64,000 nt of DNA, from assembly GCF_018863195.1 (NCBI RefSeq), contig NZ_JAHKRT010000005.1, forward strand, positions 62,001 to 126,000, read 5' to 3'. The notes under the pieces are model-generated. The model saw only the letters and a program-made list of their open reading frames with translations. It searched no databases and was not told where the DNA came from. Positions within the stretch are counted from its first letter, which is position 1. Each line of letters opens with the position of its first letter. The DNA comes from Sphingomonas quercus. GTDB lineage: Bacteria > Pseudomonadota > Alphaproteobacteria > Sphingomonadales > Sphingomonadaceae. This document shows positions 8,345 through 20,667 of this stretch, one piece after another. Both the position numbers and the translations under genes were made by a program.

Positions 8345-9061
8345 TCAGACCAGGAACACGTCACCGGCGTGGATGACACGCACGGCGCCGTCCGCCAAGC
8401 GCAGGCGGAGCGCGCCCGACGTATCCAGACCGTCGAACAGCCCTTCGATCGCTGGCCCCTCGGCGATACGCACGGCCAGCGCCGAGCCCAGCGGATGGGC
8501 GCGCTCCAGCCAGCGGGCGCGCACCGGATCATGCCGGGCCCCGCTCCGCCAGCGGCCCAGCCAATAGGCGAAGCTGTCGGCAAGGTCGGCGAGCAGGTCG
8601 GCCGGATCGGGCGCGCTGCCGGTGAGCGCAGCGACGCTGGTCGTGGCGCGGCCGAGATCGCCCGGATGATGGGCGAGATTGACGCCCATGCCGATGACGA
8701 CGCCGCCGCCCTCGCGCTCCATCAGGATGCCGGCGATCTTGGCGCCGCCGACGAGCAGGTCGTTCGGCCATTTGATGCGCAGGTCCGCCTCGGGCAGCCG
8801 CGGGCTCAGCACCTGATCCAGCGCGACCGCCGCGACCAGCGACAGGGTGCCGGGGGCCGGATCCGTCTCGCGCAGGCGGACGAGCGTGGAGACGTAGAGA
8901 TTGCCCCCCTCGCTCACCCAGCGGCGGCCGTGGCGGCCCCGCCCCGCTTCCTGCCGCTCGGCGCGCAGCCACAGGCCCTCCGGCTCACCGGCAGCGGCCA
9001 GCGCCAGCATGTCGGCGTTGGTCGATCCGGTGACGGCGACCGTCAGGATGCGCGCCGTCAT
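8345..9061 (-). CDS. birA: Biotin--[acetyl-CoA carboxylase] ligase (no repressor domain)
   Basis: 238 residues. It makes biotinyl-AMP and transfers biotin to the carboxyl carrier protein of acetyl-CoA carboxylase. The biotin/AMP loop GRGRHGRRW is at residues 40-48 and the catalytic KWPNDL at 97-102, then GGAKIAGIL. A small C-terminal SH3-like domain follows (about 190-238). The protein begins directly with the ligase domain, so it lacks the winged-helix DNA-binding domain of E. coli BirA and should be monofunctional. It starts 6 bases after the nuoN stop. Confidence 0.93.
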   Translation of the reverse strand: MTARILTVAVTGSTNADMLALAAAGEPEGLWLRAERQEAGRGRHGRRWVSEGGNLYVSTLVRLRETDPAPGTLSLVAAVALDQVLSPRLPEADLRIKWPNDLLVGGAKIAGILMEREGGGVVIGMGVNLAHHPGDLGRATTSVAALTGSAPDPADLLADLADSFAYWLGRWRSGARHDPVRARWLERAHPLGSALAVRIAEGPAIEGLFDGLDTSGALRLRLADGAVRVIHAGDVFLV

Positions 9062-9067
9062 CAGCTC

Positions 9068-10501
9068 TTAGAAAAGCGCGTGCGCCGCCGCCAGGCTGAT
9101 CCCGCCGAGCACGGGGATGGCGAGATAACCGAACGGCGAGATCAGCGCCGCCGTCACCGCGATCAGGCCGCCTTCAAGCGGAGATTCGGACGGGGCAAAG
9201 GCCGGCGCCGGCTCGTCGAAGTACATCGTCTTGACGATCTTCAGATAATAATAGGCGCCGACCACCGAGCCGACCGCGCCGGCCACCGCCAGCGGGAACA
9301 GGCCGGCGCGGGTCGCCGCGTCGAACACCAGGAATTTCGGCCAGAAACCGAACAGCGGCGGGATGCCGGCGAGGCTGAACATGAACATCATCAGCGCGCC
9401 GGCCAGCATCGGCCGGGTCCGGGCGAGACCGGAAAGGTCGGCGATGCCCTCGCGCAGATTGCCGTCGGCGTCGCGCATCTGAAGGATGCAGAGGAAGGCG
9501 CCCAGCGTCATGACGATATAGACCGCCATATAGGTCATCGTCGCCGCCACGCCCGCCTCGGTGCCGGCGGCGAGGCCGATCAGCGCGAAGCCGACATTGT
9601 TGATCGAGGAATAGGCGAGCAGCCGCTTCATGCTGGTCTGGCCGATCGCCGCCACCGCGCCAAGCACGATCGAGGCTAGCGCGGTGAAGATGATGATCTG
9701 CCGCCACGCATCATAGGCCGGGCCCATCGCCTCGACAGCGACGCGGACGAGCAGGCCCATCGCCGCCACTTTCGGCGCGGAGGCGAAGAAGGCGGTGACC
9801 GGCGTCGGCGCGCCTTCATAGACGTCCGGCGTCCACATGTGGAACGGCACCGCCGAGATCTTGAAGGCGAGGCCCGCCAGCACGAAGACGATGCCGAACA
9901 GCAGGCCGGCCGAGAATTCTCCGCCCATCGCCTGGGCGACGCCGCCATAGCTGGTCGTGCCCGAGAAGCCGTACAGCAACGAGATGCCGTAGAGCAGGAT
10001 GCCCGAGGCGAGCGCGCCCAGCACGAAATATTTGAGGCCGGCTTCGGCAGCGCGGGTGTCACGCCGGGTGAAACTCGCCAGCACATAGGCGGCGAGGCTC
10101 TGCAGCTCGAGGCCGACATAAAGGGTGAGCAGGTCGAGCGCCGAGACCATCATCCCCATGCCGACCGCCGAGAACAGGATCAGCACCGGATACTCGGCGC
10201 GCATCTCGCCGTTGCGCTCGAAATAATTGGGCGCGATCAGCAGCGCGACCGCCGTCGCCGCATAGATGAGCAGCTTGGCGAAGTCGGAGAAGGCGTCGGC
10301 GCGGTAAAGGCCGCCAAAGCCGTCGCCATGGCCGCCCGGCGCGATCAGCGCGACCGCGCCGGCGACGACCAGCAACGCCACCGCGGCCAGCGTGATGCCG
10401 CGCGAGGAGCCGTCGCCGCCCCACGCGGCGGCGAGCATGAGCAGGATGGCGCCGATCGAAAGGATCAGCTCCGGAAGTGCGAGCAGGAGCGAGGCGGACA
10501 T
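9068..10501 (-). CDS. nuoN: NADH-quinone oxidoreductase subunit N
   Basis: 477 residues, almost entirely hydrophobic with about 14 membrane segments. It is one of the three antiporter-like proton-pumping subunits of the membrane arm of complex I. Recognisable stretches are GLELQSLAAYVLAS (the Glu-bearing helix), HMWTPDVYEGAPTPVTAF (the discontinuous-helix region) and KRLLAYSSINNVGFALIGLA. The start overlaps the nuoM stop by one base (TGATG pattern at 10501). Confidence 0.95.
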   Translation of the reverse strand: MSASLLLALPELILSIGAILLMLAAAWGGDGSSRGITLAAVALLVVAGAVALIAPGGHGDGFGGLYRADAFSDFAKLLIYAATAVALLIAPNYFERNGEMRAEYPVLILFSAVGMGMMVSALDLLTLYVGLELQSLAAYVLASFTRRDTRAAEAGLKYFVLGALASGILLYGISLLYGFSGTTSYGGVAQAMGGEFSAGLLFGIVFVLAGLAFKISAVPFHMWTPDVYEGAPTPVTAFFASAPKVAAMGLLVRVAVEAMGPAYDAWRQIIIFTALASIVLGAVAAIGQTSMKRLLAYSSINNVGFALIGLAAGTEAGVAATMTYMAVYIVMTLGAFLCILQMRDADGNLREGIADLSGLARTRPMLAGALMMFMFSLAGIPPLFGFWPKFLVFDAATRAGLFPLAVAGAVGSVVGAYYYLKIVKTMYFDEPAPAFAPSESPLEGGLIAVTAALISPFGYLAIPVLGGISLAAAHALF

Positions 10502-12042
10502 CAGTGCGCCTCCCCGTGCGCGGCTACATTATTGGCGGCATGACCGGCCGGCGCGGGATGGCCGGCGGTGGGCCGGGCATCGGATGGCGGCGCCGCCCGC
10601 TCGATCCGGGCGATCACCCGCCCGACATCGGCGCGCATCGGCGCGATGAAGCTTTCCGGATAGACGCCCATCCAGATCACGATGATGCCGATCGGCAGCA
10701 GCATCGCCACTTCGCGCGGGCTAAGGTCCAGCATCGCCGCCACGTCGGGCTTGTCGAGCGGGCCATAGACGACGCGGGCGTAGAGATAGAGCGCGTAGGT
10801 CGCACCGAGGATCACGCCGGTGGTGGCGACGAACGCCACCCAGCTATTGGCGTGATAGGCGCCGAGCAGGCTGAGGAACTCGCCGACGAAGTTGGACGTG
10901 CCCGGCAGGCCGACCGACGCCATGGTGAACAGCAGGAAGAAGAAGGCGTATTTCGGCATGTTCTCGACGAGGCCGCCATAGCGGGCGATCTCGCGCGTGT
11001 GCAGCCGGTCATAAACCACGCCGACGCACAGGAAGAGCGCGCCCGACACCAGGCCATGGCCCAGCATCACCATCATCGCGCCCTCCAGGCCCTGGCGATT
11101 GAAGGTGAACAGGCCGATCGTCACGAACGCCATGTGCGCCACCGACGAATAGGCGATCAGCTTCTTCATGTCGGTCTGCACCAGCGCGACCAGCGAGGTG
11201 TAGACCACGGCGATCATCGAAAGGCCCATCACCAGCCAGAAGAACTGGCTGGACGCCTCCGGAAACATCGGCAGCGAATAGCGGATGAAGCCATAGCCGG
11301 CGAGCTTCAGCATCACGCCCGCCAGGATCACCGAGCCCGCGGTCGGCGCCTCGACGTGCGCGTCGGGCAGCCAGGTGTGGACCGGCCACATCGGCATCTT
11401 CACCGCGAAAGACGCGAAGAAGGCGAGGAACAGCCAGGTCTGGGCATGGACCGGGAAATCATGCGCCATCAGCTCGGGCACGTAGGTGGTGCCCGCCTCG
11501 TTCACCATCCACAGCATCGCGATCAGCATCAGGATCGAGCCGAGCAGCGTGTAGAGGAAGAATTTGTAGCTGGCGTAGATGCGCCGCGCGCCGCCCCAGA
11601 TGCCGATGATCAGGTACATCGGGATCAGGCCGGCTTCGAAGAACAGGTAGAACAGGAAGATATCCTGCGCCATGAACACGCCCAGCAGCAGCGTCTCCAT
11701 CACCAGGAAGCACGCCATATATTCCGGCACGCGCTTGGTGATCGATTCCCAGCTGGCGAGGATGCAGATCGGCATCAGGAACACCGTCAGCACGATCAGC
11801 AGCATGGCGATGCCGTCGATGCCGAGCGCCCAGGCGAAGCGGCCGAAAACCGGGGCATTCTCGACGAACTGCCACTGGGCGCCGGCCGGGTCGTAGCCGA
11901 CCCACAGCACCACGCCCAGCGCGAGATCGACCAGCGTGGTGATCAACGCCACGCGCCGCGCCGTCGCGTCGTCCACGAACAGGCAGGCGATGGCGCCGAG
12001 CACGGGAACGGCGAGCAGAAGAGAGAGGATCGGGAAGCTCAT
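10501..12042 (-). CDS. nuoM: NADH-quinone oxidoreductase subunit M
   Basis: 513 residues, about 14 membrane segments, antiporter-like proton-pumping subunit of complex I. It shows FFEAGLIPMYLIIGIWGG (with the essential Glu), HTWLPDAHVEAPTAGSVILAG and KKLIAYSSVAHMAFVTIG, diagnostic of NuoM. The C-terminal tail (about 480-513) is polar and Ala/Pro/His-rich. The start ATG at 12042 is 4 bases beyond the nuoL stop, so the genes are almost fused. Confidence 0.95.
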   Translation of the reverse strand: MSFPILSLLLAVPVLGAIACLFVDDATARRVALITTLVDLALGVVLWVGYDPAGAQWQFVENAPVFGRFAWALGIDGIAMLLIVLTVFLMPICILASWESITKRVPEYMACFLVMETLLLGVFMAQDIFLFYLFFEAGLIPMYLIIGIWGGARRIYASYKFFLYTLLGSILMLIAMLWMVNEAGTTYVPELMAHDFPVHAQTWLFLAFFASFAVKMPMWPVHTWLPDAHVEAPTAGSVILAGVMLKLAGYGFIRYSLPMFPEASSQFFWLVMGLSMIAVVYTSLVALVQTDMKKLIAYSSVAHMAFVTIGLFTFNRQGLEGAMMVMLGHGLVSGALFLCVGVVYDRLHTREIARYGGLVENMPKYAFFFLLFTMASVGLPGTSNFVGEFLSLLGAYHANSWVAFVATTGVILGATYALYLYARVVYGPLDKPDVAAMLDLSPREVAMLLPIGIIVIWMGVYPESFIAPMRADVGRVIARIERAAPPSDARPTAGHPAPAGHAANNVAAHGEAH

Positions 12043-12046
12043 CGGA

Positions 12047-14155
12047 TCAGCGCACCATCGCCCAGGTCGCGAGACCGGCGAGGCCGAGCAGCATCACCAG
12101 CGCATAAGTGTAGACATAGCCGGACTGGAGCCGACGAGCGGCCGCGCCGGTGGCGGAGACGACCCAGGAAATACCGTCCGGGCCGAAGCGGTCGATCGTG
12201 CCCTGGTCGCCGCGCTTCCACAGGAAGCGGCCGATGGCGAAGGCAGGCTTCACGAACACGAAATCATACAGCTCGTCCCAATACCATTTGTGGAGCAGGA
12301 AGCTGTACAGACCGCGGAACGTCGCCGTGAAGCGGCCCGGGATCGAAGGATCGCGGATATAGGCCATCCACGCCGTGAGCAGGCCGATCAGCATGACGAT
12401 GCCCGGCGACAGCTTCACCCACAAGGGCACTTCGTGGCTGGCGTGGACGAGATGCTCGTTGAAGGCGATCGCGCCCTTCCAGAAATGCTCGCCGGCGTCC
12501 GCGCCGACGAAGGCGCCGGCGAAGACGAAACCGGCGAAGATCGCGCCCAGCGACAGCACGCCGAGCGGGATCATCATCGGGATCGGGCTCTCGTGCGGGT
12601 GATAGCCGGCGGTGCCATGCACCACATCCTCGGCGCCCGGATCATGCGCGGTCGGCTCATGGCCGGCGCCCTCGTCCGGCGCGACATGGTCCGCGTCCTG
12701 CTGATGCTGCGCGTGGCCGTGATCATGGTCATGGTCGTGCCCGTGCCCGTGGGCGTCGTGCACGGCATGCTGGATGTGCTCGCTCGCCGCCCAGCGCGGC
12801 GTGCCGAAGAAGGTCAGGAACACCAGCCGCCAGGAATAGAAGCTGGTCAGCAGCGCCGCGAAGATGCCGACGAAGAACGCGATGCCGCCCGCCTGCGTCG
12901 CGCTGGCATAGGCGCTCTCGATGATCGCGTCCTTCGAATAGAAACCGGCAAAGCCGAACACGTCGATGATGCCGACGCCGGTGATCGCCAGCGTGCCCGC
13001 GGTCATCGCCGCGAACGTCCACGGGATCGACTTACGCAGCCCGCCATAGAAGCGCATGTCCTGCTCATGGTGCATGGCATGGATCACCGAGCCCGCGCCA
13101 AGGAACAGCAGCGCCTTGAAGAAGGCGTGGGTGAACAGGTGGAACATCGCCGCGCCATAGGCGCCGACGCCTGCCGCAAAGAACATGTAGCCGAGCTGCG
13201 AGCAGGTCGAATAGGCGATGACCCGCTTGATGTCGGTCTGCGTCGTGCCGACGGTCGCGGCGAACAGCGCGGTCGCCGCGCCGACATAGGTGACGACAGT
13301 GAGCGCGGCATGGCTCGTCTCGAACATTGGCGACAGCCGGCAGACCATGAACACGCCCGCCGTCACCATCGTCGCGGCGTGGATCAGCGCCGACACCGGC
13401 GTCGGGCCTTCCATCGCATCCGGCAACCAGGTGTGCAGGCCGAGCTGGGCCGACTTGCCCATCGCGCCGACGAACAGCAGCAGGCAGAGCAGCGTCATCG
13501 TGTCGACGCGATAGCCGAGGAAGCCGATGGTCGAGCCCGCCATGCCCGGCGCCGCCTCCAGGATCGCCGGGATCGAAACGGTGCCGAACACCAGGAACGT
13601 CCCGAAAATGCCGAGCGAGAAGCCGAAATCGCCGACGCGATTGACCACGAACGCCTTGATTGCCGCCGCGTTCGCCGATGGCTTGTGATACCAGAAGCCG
13701 ATCAGCAGGTAGGAAGCGAGGCCCACCCCTTCCCAGCCGAAGAACATCTGGACGAGGTTGTCCGACGTCACCAGCATCAGCATCGCGAAGGTGAACAGCG
13801 ACAGATAAGCGAAGAAGCGCGGCTGCGACGGATCCTCCGCCATATAGCCCCAGCTGTAGAGGTGGACGAGCGCCGAAACGGTCGTCACCACCACCAGCAT
13901 CACCGCCGTCAGCGTGTCGACGCGCAACGCCCAGTCGACCTTGAGGTCGCCGGACACGATCCAGGTCAGCACATGGGCGACCTGCGCCTCGCTGCTGCCC
14001 GACAGATAGCCGAGGAAGATCGGCCAGGCGAGCGCGCAGGAGATGAACAGCGAAGCCGTGGTGACGGCCTTCGCCGGCACATTGCCGATGATGCGCCCGC
14101 CCAGGCCGGCGACGATCGCCGCGAGAAGGGGGAGGAAGACGAGGAGCTGGATCAC
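12047..14155 (-). CDS. nuoL: NADH-quinone oxidoreductase subunit L with a His-rich loop
   Basis: 702 residues, the distal proton-pumping subunit of complex I, whose C-terminal lateral helix clamps the membrane arm. [19 protein letters not shown] (Glu142), [20 protein letters not shown] and [15 protein letters not shown] identify it. Between residues 460 and 521, after the [18 protein letters not shown] segment, lies a hydrophilic loop with about 17 histidines ([20 protein letters not shown] at its core) before the next membrane segment. The loop could bind metal or protons; a His-rich loop here is seen in some alphaproteobacterial NuoL proteins but this one is unusually dense. The gene ends 4 bases before nuoM. 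Confidence 0.95.
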   Translation of the reverse strand: MIQLLVFLPLLAAIVAGLGGRIIGNVPAKAVTTASLFISCALAWPIFLGYLSGSSEAQVAHVLTWIVSGDLKVDWALRVDTLTAVMLVVVTTVSALVHLYSWGYMAEDPSQPRFFAYLSLFTFAMLMLVTSDNLVQMFFGWEGVGLASYLLIGFWYHKPSANAAAIKAFVVNRVGDFGFSLGIFGTFLVFGTVSIPAILEAAPGMAGSTIGFLGYRVDTMTLLCLLLFVGAMGKSAQLGLHTWLPDAMEGPTPVSALIHAATMVTAGVFMVCRLSPMFETSHAALTVVTYVGAATALFAATVGTTQTDIKRVIAYSTCSQLGYMFFAAGVGAYGAAMFHLFTHAFFKALLFLGAGSVIHAMHHEQDMRFYGGLRKSIPWTFAAMTAGTLAITGVGIIDVFGFAGFYSKDAIIESAYASATQAGGIAFFVGIFAALLTSFYSWRLVFLTFFGTPRWAASEHIQHAVHDAHGHGHDHDHDHGHAQHQQDADHVAPDEGAGHEPTAHDPGAEDVVHGTAGYHPHESPIPMMIPLGVLSLGAIFAGFVFAGAFVGADAGEHFWKGAIAFNEHLVHASHEVPLWVKLSPGIVMLIGLLTAWMAYIRDPSIPGRFTATFRGLYSFLLHKWYWDELYDFVFVKPAFAIGRFLWKRGDQGTIDRFGPDGISWVVSATGAAARRLQSGYVYTYALVMLLGLAGLATWAMVR

Positions 14156-14162
14156 GGGATTG

Positions 14163-14468
14163 TCAGCCCTTCATCCGGTTGATGTCGTCGACCGCGATGG
14201 TGCCGCGGCCGCGGAAATAGATGACGAGGATGGCGAGCCCGATGGCCGCCTCGCCGGCCGCCACCGTCAGCACGAACATCGCGAACACCTGTCCCACCAG
14301 ATCGCCGAGATAGGCGGAGAAGGCGACGAGGTTGATGTTCACGCTGAGCAGGATCAGCTCGATCGCCATCAGGATGATGATCACGTTCTTCCGGTTGAGG
14401 AAGATGCCGAGCACGCCGGTCACGAACAGGATCGCCGAGACGATCAGGAAATGCTGGATGCCGATCAC
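14163..14468 (-). CDS. nuoK: NADH-quinone oxidoreductase subunit K
   Basis: 101 residues with three membrane segments, the usual size of NuoK (ND4L). [20 protein letters not shown] carries the conserved membrane glutamates, and [20 protein letters not shown] carries the second one. It forms part of the proton path between the quinone site and the antiporter subunits. The ATG at 14468 overlaps the nuoJ stop by 4 bases, and nuoL begins 7 bases after its stop. Confidence 0.95.
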   Translation of the reverse strand: MIGIQHFLIVSAILFVTGVLGIFLNRKNVIIILMAIELILLSVNINLVAFSAYLGDLVGQVFAMFVLTVAAGEAAIGLAILVIYFRGRGTIAVDDINRMKG

Positions 14469-15076
14469 AGCTCCACTCCCTCACCAACCGGCTGGTTGAC
14501 GTTGCGCACCGCGTCTTCCGGGCGGCGCATGTTCTGGCGCGTGATATTCTGCGAGCGGGTGCCAGCGCGGCCGCGATGGGTGAGCACGATCGCGCCGATC
14601 ATCGCCACCAGCAGCACCAGCCCCGCCGCCTCGAACACGTAGAGATAGCGGGTGTAGAGCAGCGCCCCCATCGCATGGATGTTGGGCAGATCGCTCGGCG
14701 CCGGCCCGGCGCGCTGGGTGAGCGCGAGGCCGCCCGCCTGCCATGCGCCGACGGCGAAGATCATCTCCGCGAGCAGCACCGCTGCGACCATCAGGCCGAA
14801 CGGCAGATAGCGGGCGAATCCGGCGCGCAGCTCGGCGAAGTCGATGTCGAGCATCATCACCACGAACAGGAACAGCACCGCGACCGCGCCCACATAGACG
14901 ATGACGAGCAGCATCGCGATGAACTCCGCGCCGACCAGCAGCATCAGCCCCGCCGCGTTGAAGAAGGCGAGAATCAGCCAGAGCACCGAGTGCACCGGGT
15001 TGCGCGCCGTCACGGTGAGCGCACCGGCGGCGATCACCAGGATGGCGAACAGATAAAAGGCGATCGTCTGGATCAC
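14465..15076 (-). CDS. nuoJ: NADH-quinone oxidoreductase subunit J
   Basis: 203 residues with five membrane segments. It contains the pi-bulge helix region [20 protein letters not shown] characteristic of NuoJ (ND6), which links quinone chemistry to proton pumping. A polar tail rich in Arg/Asn/Gln follows residue 170. There are 52 bases between the nuoI stop and this start, the longest gap within the nuo genes, and nothing further was seen in that gap. Confidence 0.94.
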   Translation of the reverse strand: MIQTIAFYLFAILVIAAGALTVTARNPVHSVLWLILAFFNAAGLMLLVGAEFIAMLLVIVYVGAVAVLFLFVVMMLDIDFAELRAGFARYLPFGLMVAAVLLAEMIFAVGAWQAGGLALTQRAGPAPSDLPNIHAMGALLYTRYLYVFEAAGLVLLVAMIGAIVLTHRGRAGTRSQNITRQNMRRPEDAVRNVNQPVGEGVEL

Positions 15077-15128
15077 GGTCTCGCGGGTGCCCCCTGTGAC
15101 AGTGCGGCGTTACGTATTGCGGCGCGGC

Positions 15129-15614
15129 TTAACGATAGGGTGCGTCGGCGGCAAGGTTCGCCGCGAGCGCAGGTTCCCATCGATCGCCGTTCGAGAGGAG
15201 CTTGGCCTTGTCATAGATCAGCTCCTCGCGGGTTTCGGTCGAATATTCGAGGTTCGGGCCCTCGACGATCGCATCCACAGGGCAGGCTTCCTGGCAGAAG
15301 CCGCAGAAGATGCACTTGGTCATGTCGATGTCGTAGCGCGTCGTGCGGCGCGAGCCGTCGGCGCGGGGCTCGGCCTCGATGGTGATCGCCTGCGCCGGAC
15401 ACACCGCCTCGCATAGCTTGCAGGCGATGCACCGCTCCTCCCCGTTCGGATAGCGCCTGAGCGCGTGCTCGCCGCGGAAGCGAGGGCTCAGCGGGTTCTT
15501 CTCGAACGGATAGTTGATCGTCGCTTTCGGCTTGAAGAAATACTTCAAGGTCAGCGCGTGCGCCTTCACGAACTCCCAGAGAGTGAAGGACTTGATGAAA
15601 TGTGCGACGCTCAT
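15129..15614 (-). CDS. nuoI: NADH-quinone oxidoreductase subunit I (2x[4Fe-4S] ferredoxin)
   Basis: 161 residues. Two ferredoxin-type cluster motifs are complete: [12 protein letters not shown] (Cys62, 65, 68, 72) and [12 protein letters not shown] (Cys101, 104, 107, 111), binding clusters N6a and N6b that pass electrons towards NuoB. The N-terminal helix lies on the membrane. The length and the [18 protein letters not shown] region match the alphaproteobacterial/mitochondrial TYKY type. The start overlaps the nuoH stop by 4 bases. Confidence 0.96.
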   Translation of the reverse strand: MSVAHFIKSFTLWEFVKAHALTLKYFFKPKATINYPFEKNPLSPRFRGEHALRRYPNGEERCIACKLCEAVCPAQAITIEAEPRADGSRRTTRYDIDMTKCIFCGFCQEACPVDAIVEGPNLEYSTETREELIYDKAKLLSNGDRWEPALAANLAADAPYR

Positions 15615-16654
15615 GCGCCATACCTCGTCAGCATGAGATAGCCGGAGACCAGGAACACCCAGATCAGCGAGAACGGCAGGAATACCTTCCAGCCGAGCCG
15701 CATCAGCTGGTCATAGCGATACCTCGGCACCGTCGCCTTCACCCAGGAGAAGATGAAGAAGAAGGCGAAGATCTTGATGAACAGCCAGATGATGCCCGGC
15801 ACGACATAAAGTGGCGCCCAGTCGATCGGCGGCAGCCACCCGCCCCAGAACAGCGTGGCATTCAGCGCGCACATCAGCAGCACGTTGCCATATTCGCCCA
15901 GCCAGAACAGCGCGAACGACATCGATGAATATTCGGTCTGATAGCCGGCGACGAGTTCGCTCTCAGCCTCGGTCAGGTCGAACGGCGCGCGTTGCGTCTC
16001 GGCCATCGCCGAGATCAGGAACACCACCGCCATCGGGAACAGCAGCGGGTTGAAGCCGAAGCCGTTGACGAGGCCGAGGATATGTCCCTTCTGCGCCAGC
16101 ACGATGCCGGACAGGTTGAACGTGCCCGCCCACAGCACGACCGTGATCAGCACGAAGCCGATCGAAACTTCGTAGCTGACCATCTGCGCCGCGGCGCGGA
16201 TCGCCGAGAAGAACGGATATTTGGAATTGGATGCCCAGCCGGCAAGGATGATGCCGTAGACGCCGAGCGACGACGCCGCGAGGATATAGAGCAGGCCGAC
16301 ATTGATGTCCGCCAGCACCATGCCCGCCCCGAACGGGATCACCGCCCAGGTGATCAAGGCCACCGTGAAGGTGATGATCGGCGCGATCAGGAACAGGCCG
16401 CGATTGGCCGCCGACGGGATGATCGTCTCCTGCAGGAAGACCTTGAGGCCGTCCGCGAAGGACTGGAGCAGCCCGAACGGGCCGACCACGTTCGGCCCCT
16501 TGCGCAGCGCCATCGCTGCCCAGATCTTGCGATCGGCATAGATGATCATCGCTACCGCCAGCATCAGCGGCAGCGCGATGATCAGGATCAGGATCAGCGT
16601 GGCGAGGAACCAGCCGAAACCATAGCCGAGATAATCCTGGAACAGCGCGGTCAT
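15611..16654 (-). CDS. nuoH: NADH-quinone oxidoreductase subunit H
   Basis: 347 residues with eight membrane segments, the heel subunit that forms the quinone channel together with NuoB and NuoD. Signature stretches include [51 protein letters not shown] and [20 protein letters not shown] with the conserved acidic loop, then EYGNVLLM. The ATG at 16654 overlaps the nuoG stop by 4 bases. Confidence 0.96.
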   Translation of the reverse strand: MTALFQDYLGYGFGWFLATLILILIIALPLMLAVAMIIYADRKIWAAMALRKGPNVVGPFGLLQSFADGLKVFLQETIIPSAANRGLFLIAPIITFTVALITWAVIPFGAGMVLADINVGLLYILAASSLGVYGIILAGWASNSKYPFFSAIRAAAQMVSYEVSIGFVLITVVLWAGTFNLSGIVLAQKGHILGLVNGFGFNPLLFPMAVVFLISAMAETQRAPFDLTEAESELVAGYQTEYSSMSFALFWLGEYGNVLLMCALNATLFWGGWLPPIDWAPLYVVPGIIWLFIKIFAFFFIFSWVKATVPRYRYDQLMRLGWKVFLPFSLIWVFLVSGYLMLTRYGA

Positions 16655-18660
16655 TCTGCGGCCTCCAGGAAGGTCTCGCCGTGGAGGATTTCGGCCGAGC
16701 AGCGCTGCATGGTCGGGCTCGCCCGGCAGATCGCGTTGGTCAGATAAAAGTCCTTGATCGCCGCCCCGATCGGGCCGGTCGGCGCCGGGCCGGACAGCGA
16801 CGGGCGCTGCCAGGCGATATCGGCGAGGCCGAGCTGGCCAAGCGCCGGCACTTCGCGCGCCATCGCGGCACGCAGCTGCTCGAACGTGTCGAAACCCAGC
16901 GTCAGGCCCAGCACGTCGGCCAGCGCGCGGAAGATCGTCCAGTCCTCGCGCGCGTCGCCGGGCGCGAACACCGCTCGCTCGCCACGCTGCACCCGGCCCT
17001 CGAGATTGACCCAGGTGCCCGACTTTTCGGTATAGGCCGCCCCCGGCAGCACCACGTCCGCCGCCGCCGCGCCGGCATCGCCGTGATGACCGACATAGAC
17101 CTTGAAGCTCTGCTCGAAGCGGCTGAAATCCACCTCGTCGGCGGCCAGGAAGAAGACCAGCCTGGGCGCCTGCGCGACGATGTCGGCGATGCCGCCGGCC
17201 TGCGCATAGCCGAGCATCAGGCCCGCCATCCGCGCCGCCGAGAAGTGCAGCACGTTATAGCCGTTCCACCCGTCGCGGATCAGGCCGAGCGTGTCGATCA
17301 GCCCGAGGCTGGCGGCCTGCGCGCCCTCCGGCTTCAGCGCCGCGCCGCCGACGATCAGCGCCGGGCGCTGCGCCTTGCCGAACGCCTCGACCAGCTCCTT
17401 CGGCAGATCACCGAGCAGCGACAGGTCATTGCCGAGCCACGTCACCTTGTAGGTGAGATCCACCTCCGGCCCGATCGCCCATACCCTGGCGCCGCGCTTC
17501 ACCGCCTTGCGGATGCGCGTGTTGACGAGCGGCGCTTCCCAGCGGACGTTCGAGCCCAGGATGAGGATCGCGTCCGCCGTCTCGATGCCGGCGATGGTGG
17601 TGTTGAAATTGACCGCCGACAGGCTCGACACGTCATAAGCGAGGCCGGTCTGCCGGCCCTCCAGCATCGTCGAGCCCATCGCCCGCACCAGCGCCTTGGC
17701 AGCGAACATCGTCTCGGCATCGACGAGATCGCCGGCGATCGCGGCCGCGCTCGCGCCCGCATTCGCCGCGCGGATCGCCGCGAACGCCTCGTCCCAGCTG
17801 GCGGCGACGAGCCGGCCGTTCTTGCGCACGAAGGGCTTGTCCAGCCGGCTGCGCACCAGCCCGTCGACGGCATGGCGCGTCTTGTCCGACGCCCATTCCT
17901 CGTTGACGTCATCGTTGATGCGCGGCAGCGCGCGCAGCACCTGACGGCCGCGGCTGTCGAGGCGGATATTGGTGCCGACCGCGTCCATCACGTCGATCGC
18001 CGGCGTCTTCTTCAGCTCCCACGGCCGCGCCTCGAAGGCGTAGGGCTTGGAGGTGAGCGCGCCCACCGGGCAGAGATCGACGACATTGCCCGAAAGCTCC
18101 GACGTGATCGCCTTCTCCAGATAGGAGGTGATCTGCATATTCTCGCCGCGGCCGATCGCGCCGATCTCCTCGACGCCGGCCACTTCCTCGGCGAAGCGCA
18201 CGCAGCGCGTGCACTGGATACAGCGGGTCATCACCGTCTTCACGATCGGACCCATGTACTTCTCGGTCACCGCCCGCTTGTTCTCGTGGAAGCGGCTCTG
18301 GCCGCGGCCATAGGCGACGGACTGGTCCTGCAGGTCGCACTCCCCGCCCTGATCGCAGATCGGGCAATCGAGCGGGTGGTTGATGAGCAGGAATTCCATC
18401 ACGCCCTCGCGGGCCTTCTTGACCATCGGCGACATGGTCTGGATTTCCTGGCCGTCGGCAGCCGGCAGCGCGCAGCTCGCCTGCGGCTTGGGCGGCCCGG
18501 GCTTCACCTCGACAAGGCACATGCGGCAATTGCCGGCGATCGACAGCCGCTCATGATAGCAGAAGCGCGGGATTTCCTTGCCGGCGGCCTCGCAAGCCTG
18601 CAGCACGGTAGCGCCCGCAGGGACTTCGACCTCGATCCCGTCGACGGTGAGTTTAGGCAT
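16651..18660 (-). CDS. nuoG: NADH-quinone oxidoreductase subunit G
   Basis: 669 residues, the 75-kDa peripheral-arm subunit. The N-terminal [2Fe-2S] domain has [15 protein letters not shown] and a distal Cys (ASCALP), followed by the His-ligated N5 motif [18 protein letters not shown] and the N4-type motif [10 protein letters not shown] with a distal Cys in [10 protein letters not shown]. The molybdopterin-oxidoreductase-like domain that follows is redox-inactive in complex I. The length matches mitochondrial NDUFS1 rather than the longer E. coli form. It starts 8 bases inside the end of the secreted-protein gene. Confidence 0.95.
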   Translation of the reverse strand: MPKLTVDGIEVEVPAGATVLQACEAAGKEIPRFCYHERLSIAGNCRMCLVEVKPGPPKPQASCALPAADGQEIQTMSPMVKKAREGVMEFLLINHPLDCPICDQGGECDLQDQSVAYGRGQSRFHENKRAVTEKYMGPIVKTVMTRCIQCTRCVRFAEEVAGVEEIGAIGRGENMQITSYLEKAITSELSGNVVDLCPVGALTSKPYAFEARPWELKKTPAIDVMDAVGTNIRLDSRGRQVLRALPRINDDVNEEWASDKTRHAVDGLVRSRLDKPFVRKNGRLVAASWDEAFAAIRAANAGASAAAIAGDLVDAETMFAAKALVRAMGSTMLEGRQTGLAYDVSSLSAVNFNTTIAGIETADAILILGSNVRWEAPLVNTRIRKAVKRGARVWAIGPEVDLTYKVTWLGNDLSLLGDLPKELVEAFGKAQRPALIVGGAALKPEGAQAASLGLIDTLGLIRDGWNGYNVLHFSAARMAGLMLGYAQAGGIADIVAQAPRLVFFLAADEVDFSRFEQSFKVYVGHHGDAGAAAADVVLPGAAYTEKSGTWVNLEGRVQRGERAVFAPGDAREDWTIFRALADVLGLTLGFDTFEQLRAAMAREVPALGQLGLADIAWQRPSLSGPAPTGPIGAAIKDFYLTNAICRASPTMQRCSAEILHGETFLEAAE

Positions 18661-19371
18661 TATTCTTCTCTGCAGTTACGACGGGAGCGGCCGAAGCCGC
18701 CTCGCGATACAGGATTTCGGCGAACAGGCCACCAAGCAGCGCCTTGGTGAAGGTCAGGTTTGCACCCTGCGGCACGCACGCATTGAACTGCGCCGCCAGC
18801 GCGGCATAGCCTGCATTTTCCGCAGCGCTGCCGACCGGCGCGAGCACGACGGCGCACGTGTTCGCCGGATTGCGGCGCGCGACGCAATCGCCGAACTGGC
18901 GCAGCGCGACCGCTTGCTCCGCAGCAGTCCCCGACGGCTGGCCGGCGCCTTCCGAAAAATCCGGCGCTTGCGCGATCATTGCCGGAGCCGCGTTGCCAAA
19001 GGCGTGGCGGTAGAGAGCGATATCGATGGCGCCGCGCATCACCGGGCCGGCCATCTTCAGCCGTCCACCATTGAGGCATTCCGGTTCAGCGACGCCGTGC
19101 AGCGCCCTGGCTTCCTCGGGCGAATTCGGGAAGGGTTTGACGGCGGCTATCGCCTTCGCGCGAAAACGGCCGACCACACATTCACCGAACTCGACGGCGG
19201 TGGCCCTGGCGCGGGTCTGATCGGACATCGTGCCGGGCTGAGGAATGGATGCGGACTTCGCCTGCGGGATATGGCTGCCTGTCTCCGACTCCATGCGCTG
19301 CGCCACGGCCGGGGCTGCGAGCAGCGCCGCCACGCTGGCAAGCGACAGGAGAGGAAGGCGGGCAGCGATCA

Positions 19372-19372
<1 letters not shown>
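18653..19372 (-). CDS. Secreted protein of unknown function with two Cys-containing repeats, inside the nuo operon
   Basis: 239 residues. A classical signal peptide (about 1-24, LASVAALLAAPAVA then Q) directs it to the periplasm. The mature part contains two related units: residues about 62-125 (FGECVVGRF ... EPECLNGG ... GAIDIALYRHAF) and 160-225 (FGDCVARRN ... NACVPQG ... FAEILYREA). Each unit has a Cys after FG(E/D) and a second Cys about 35 residues on (65/99 and 163/199); Cys173 is extra. Disulfides are likely. I do not recognise the family. It starts at ATG 19372, overlapping the nuoF stop by one base, and its last 8 bases overlap nuoG, so translation is coupled to complex I subunits although the product should be exported. 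Confidence 0.8.

Positions 19373-20666
<1,294 letters not shown>

Positions 20667-20667
<1 letters not shown>

Noticed and set aside
10477-14182. Long plus-strand open frames (617 and 748 codons) opposite nuoM and nuoL
   Set aside because: His/Arg/Gln-rich shadow translations of membrane-protein genes with high GC; no start context or motifs.
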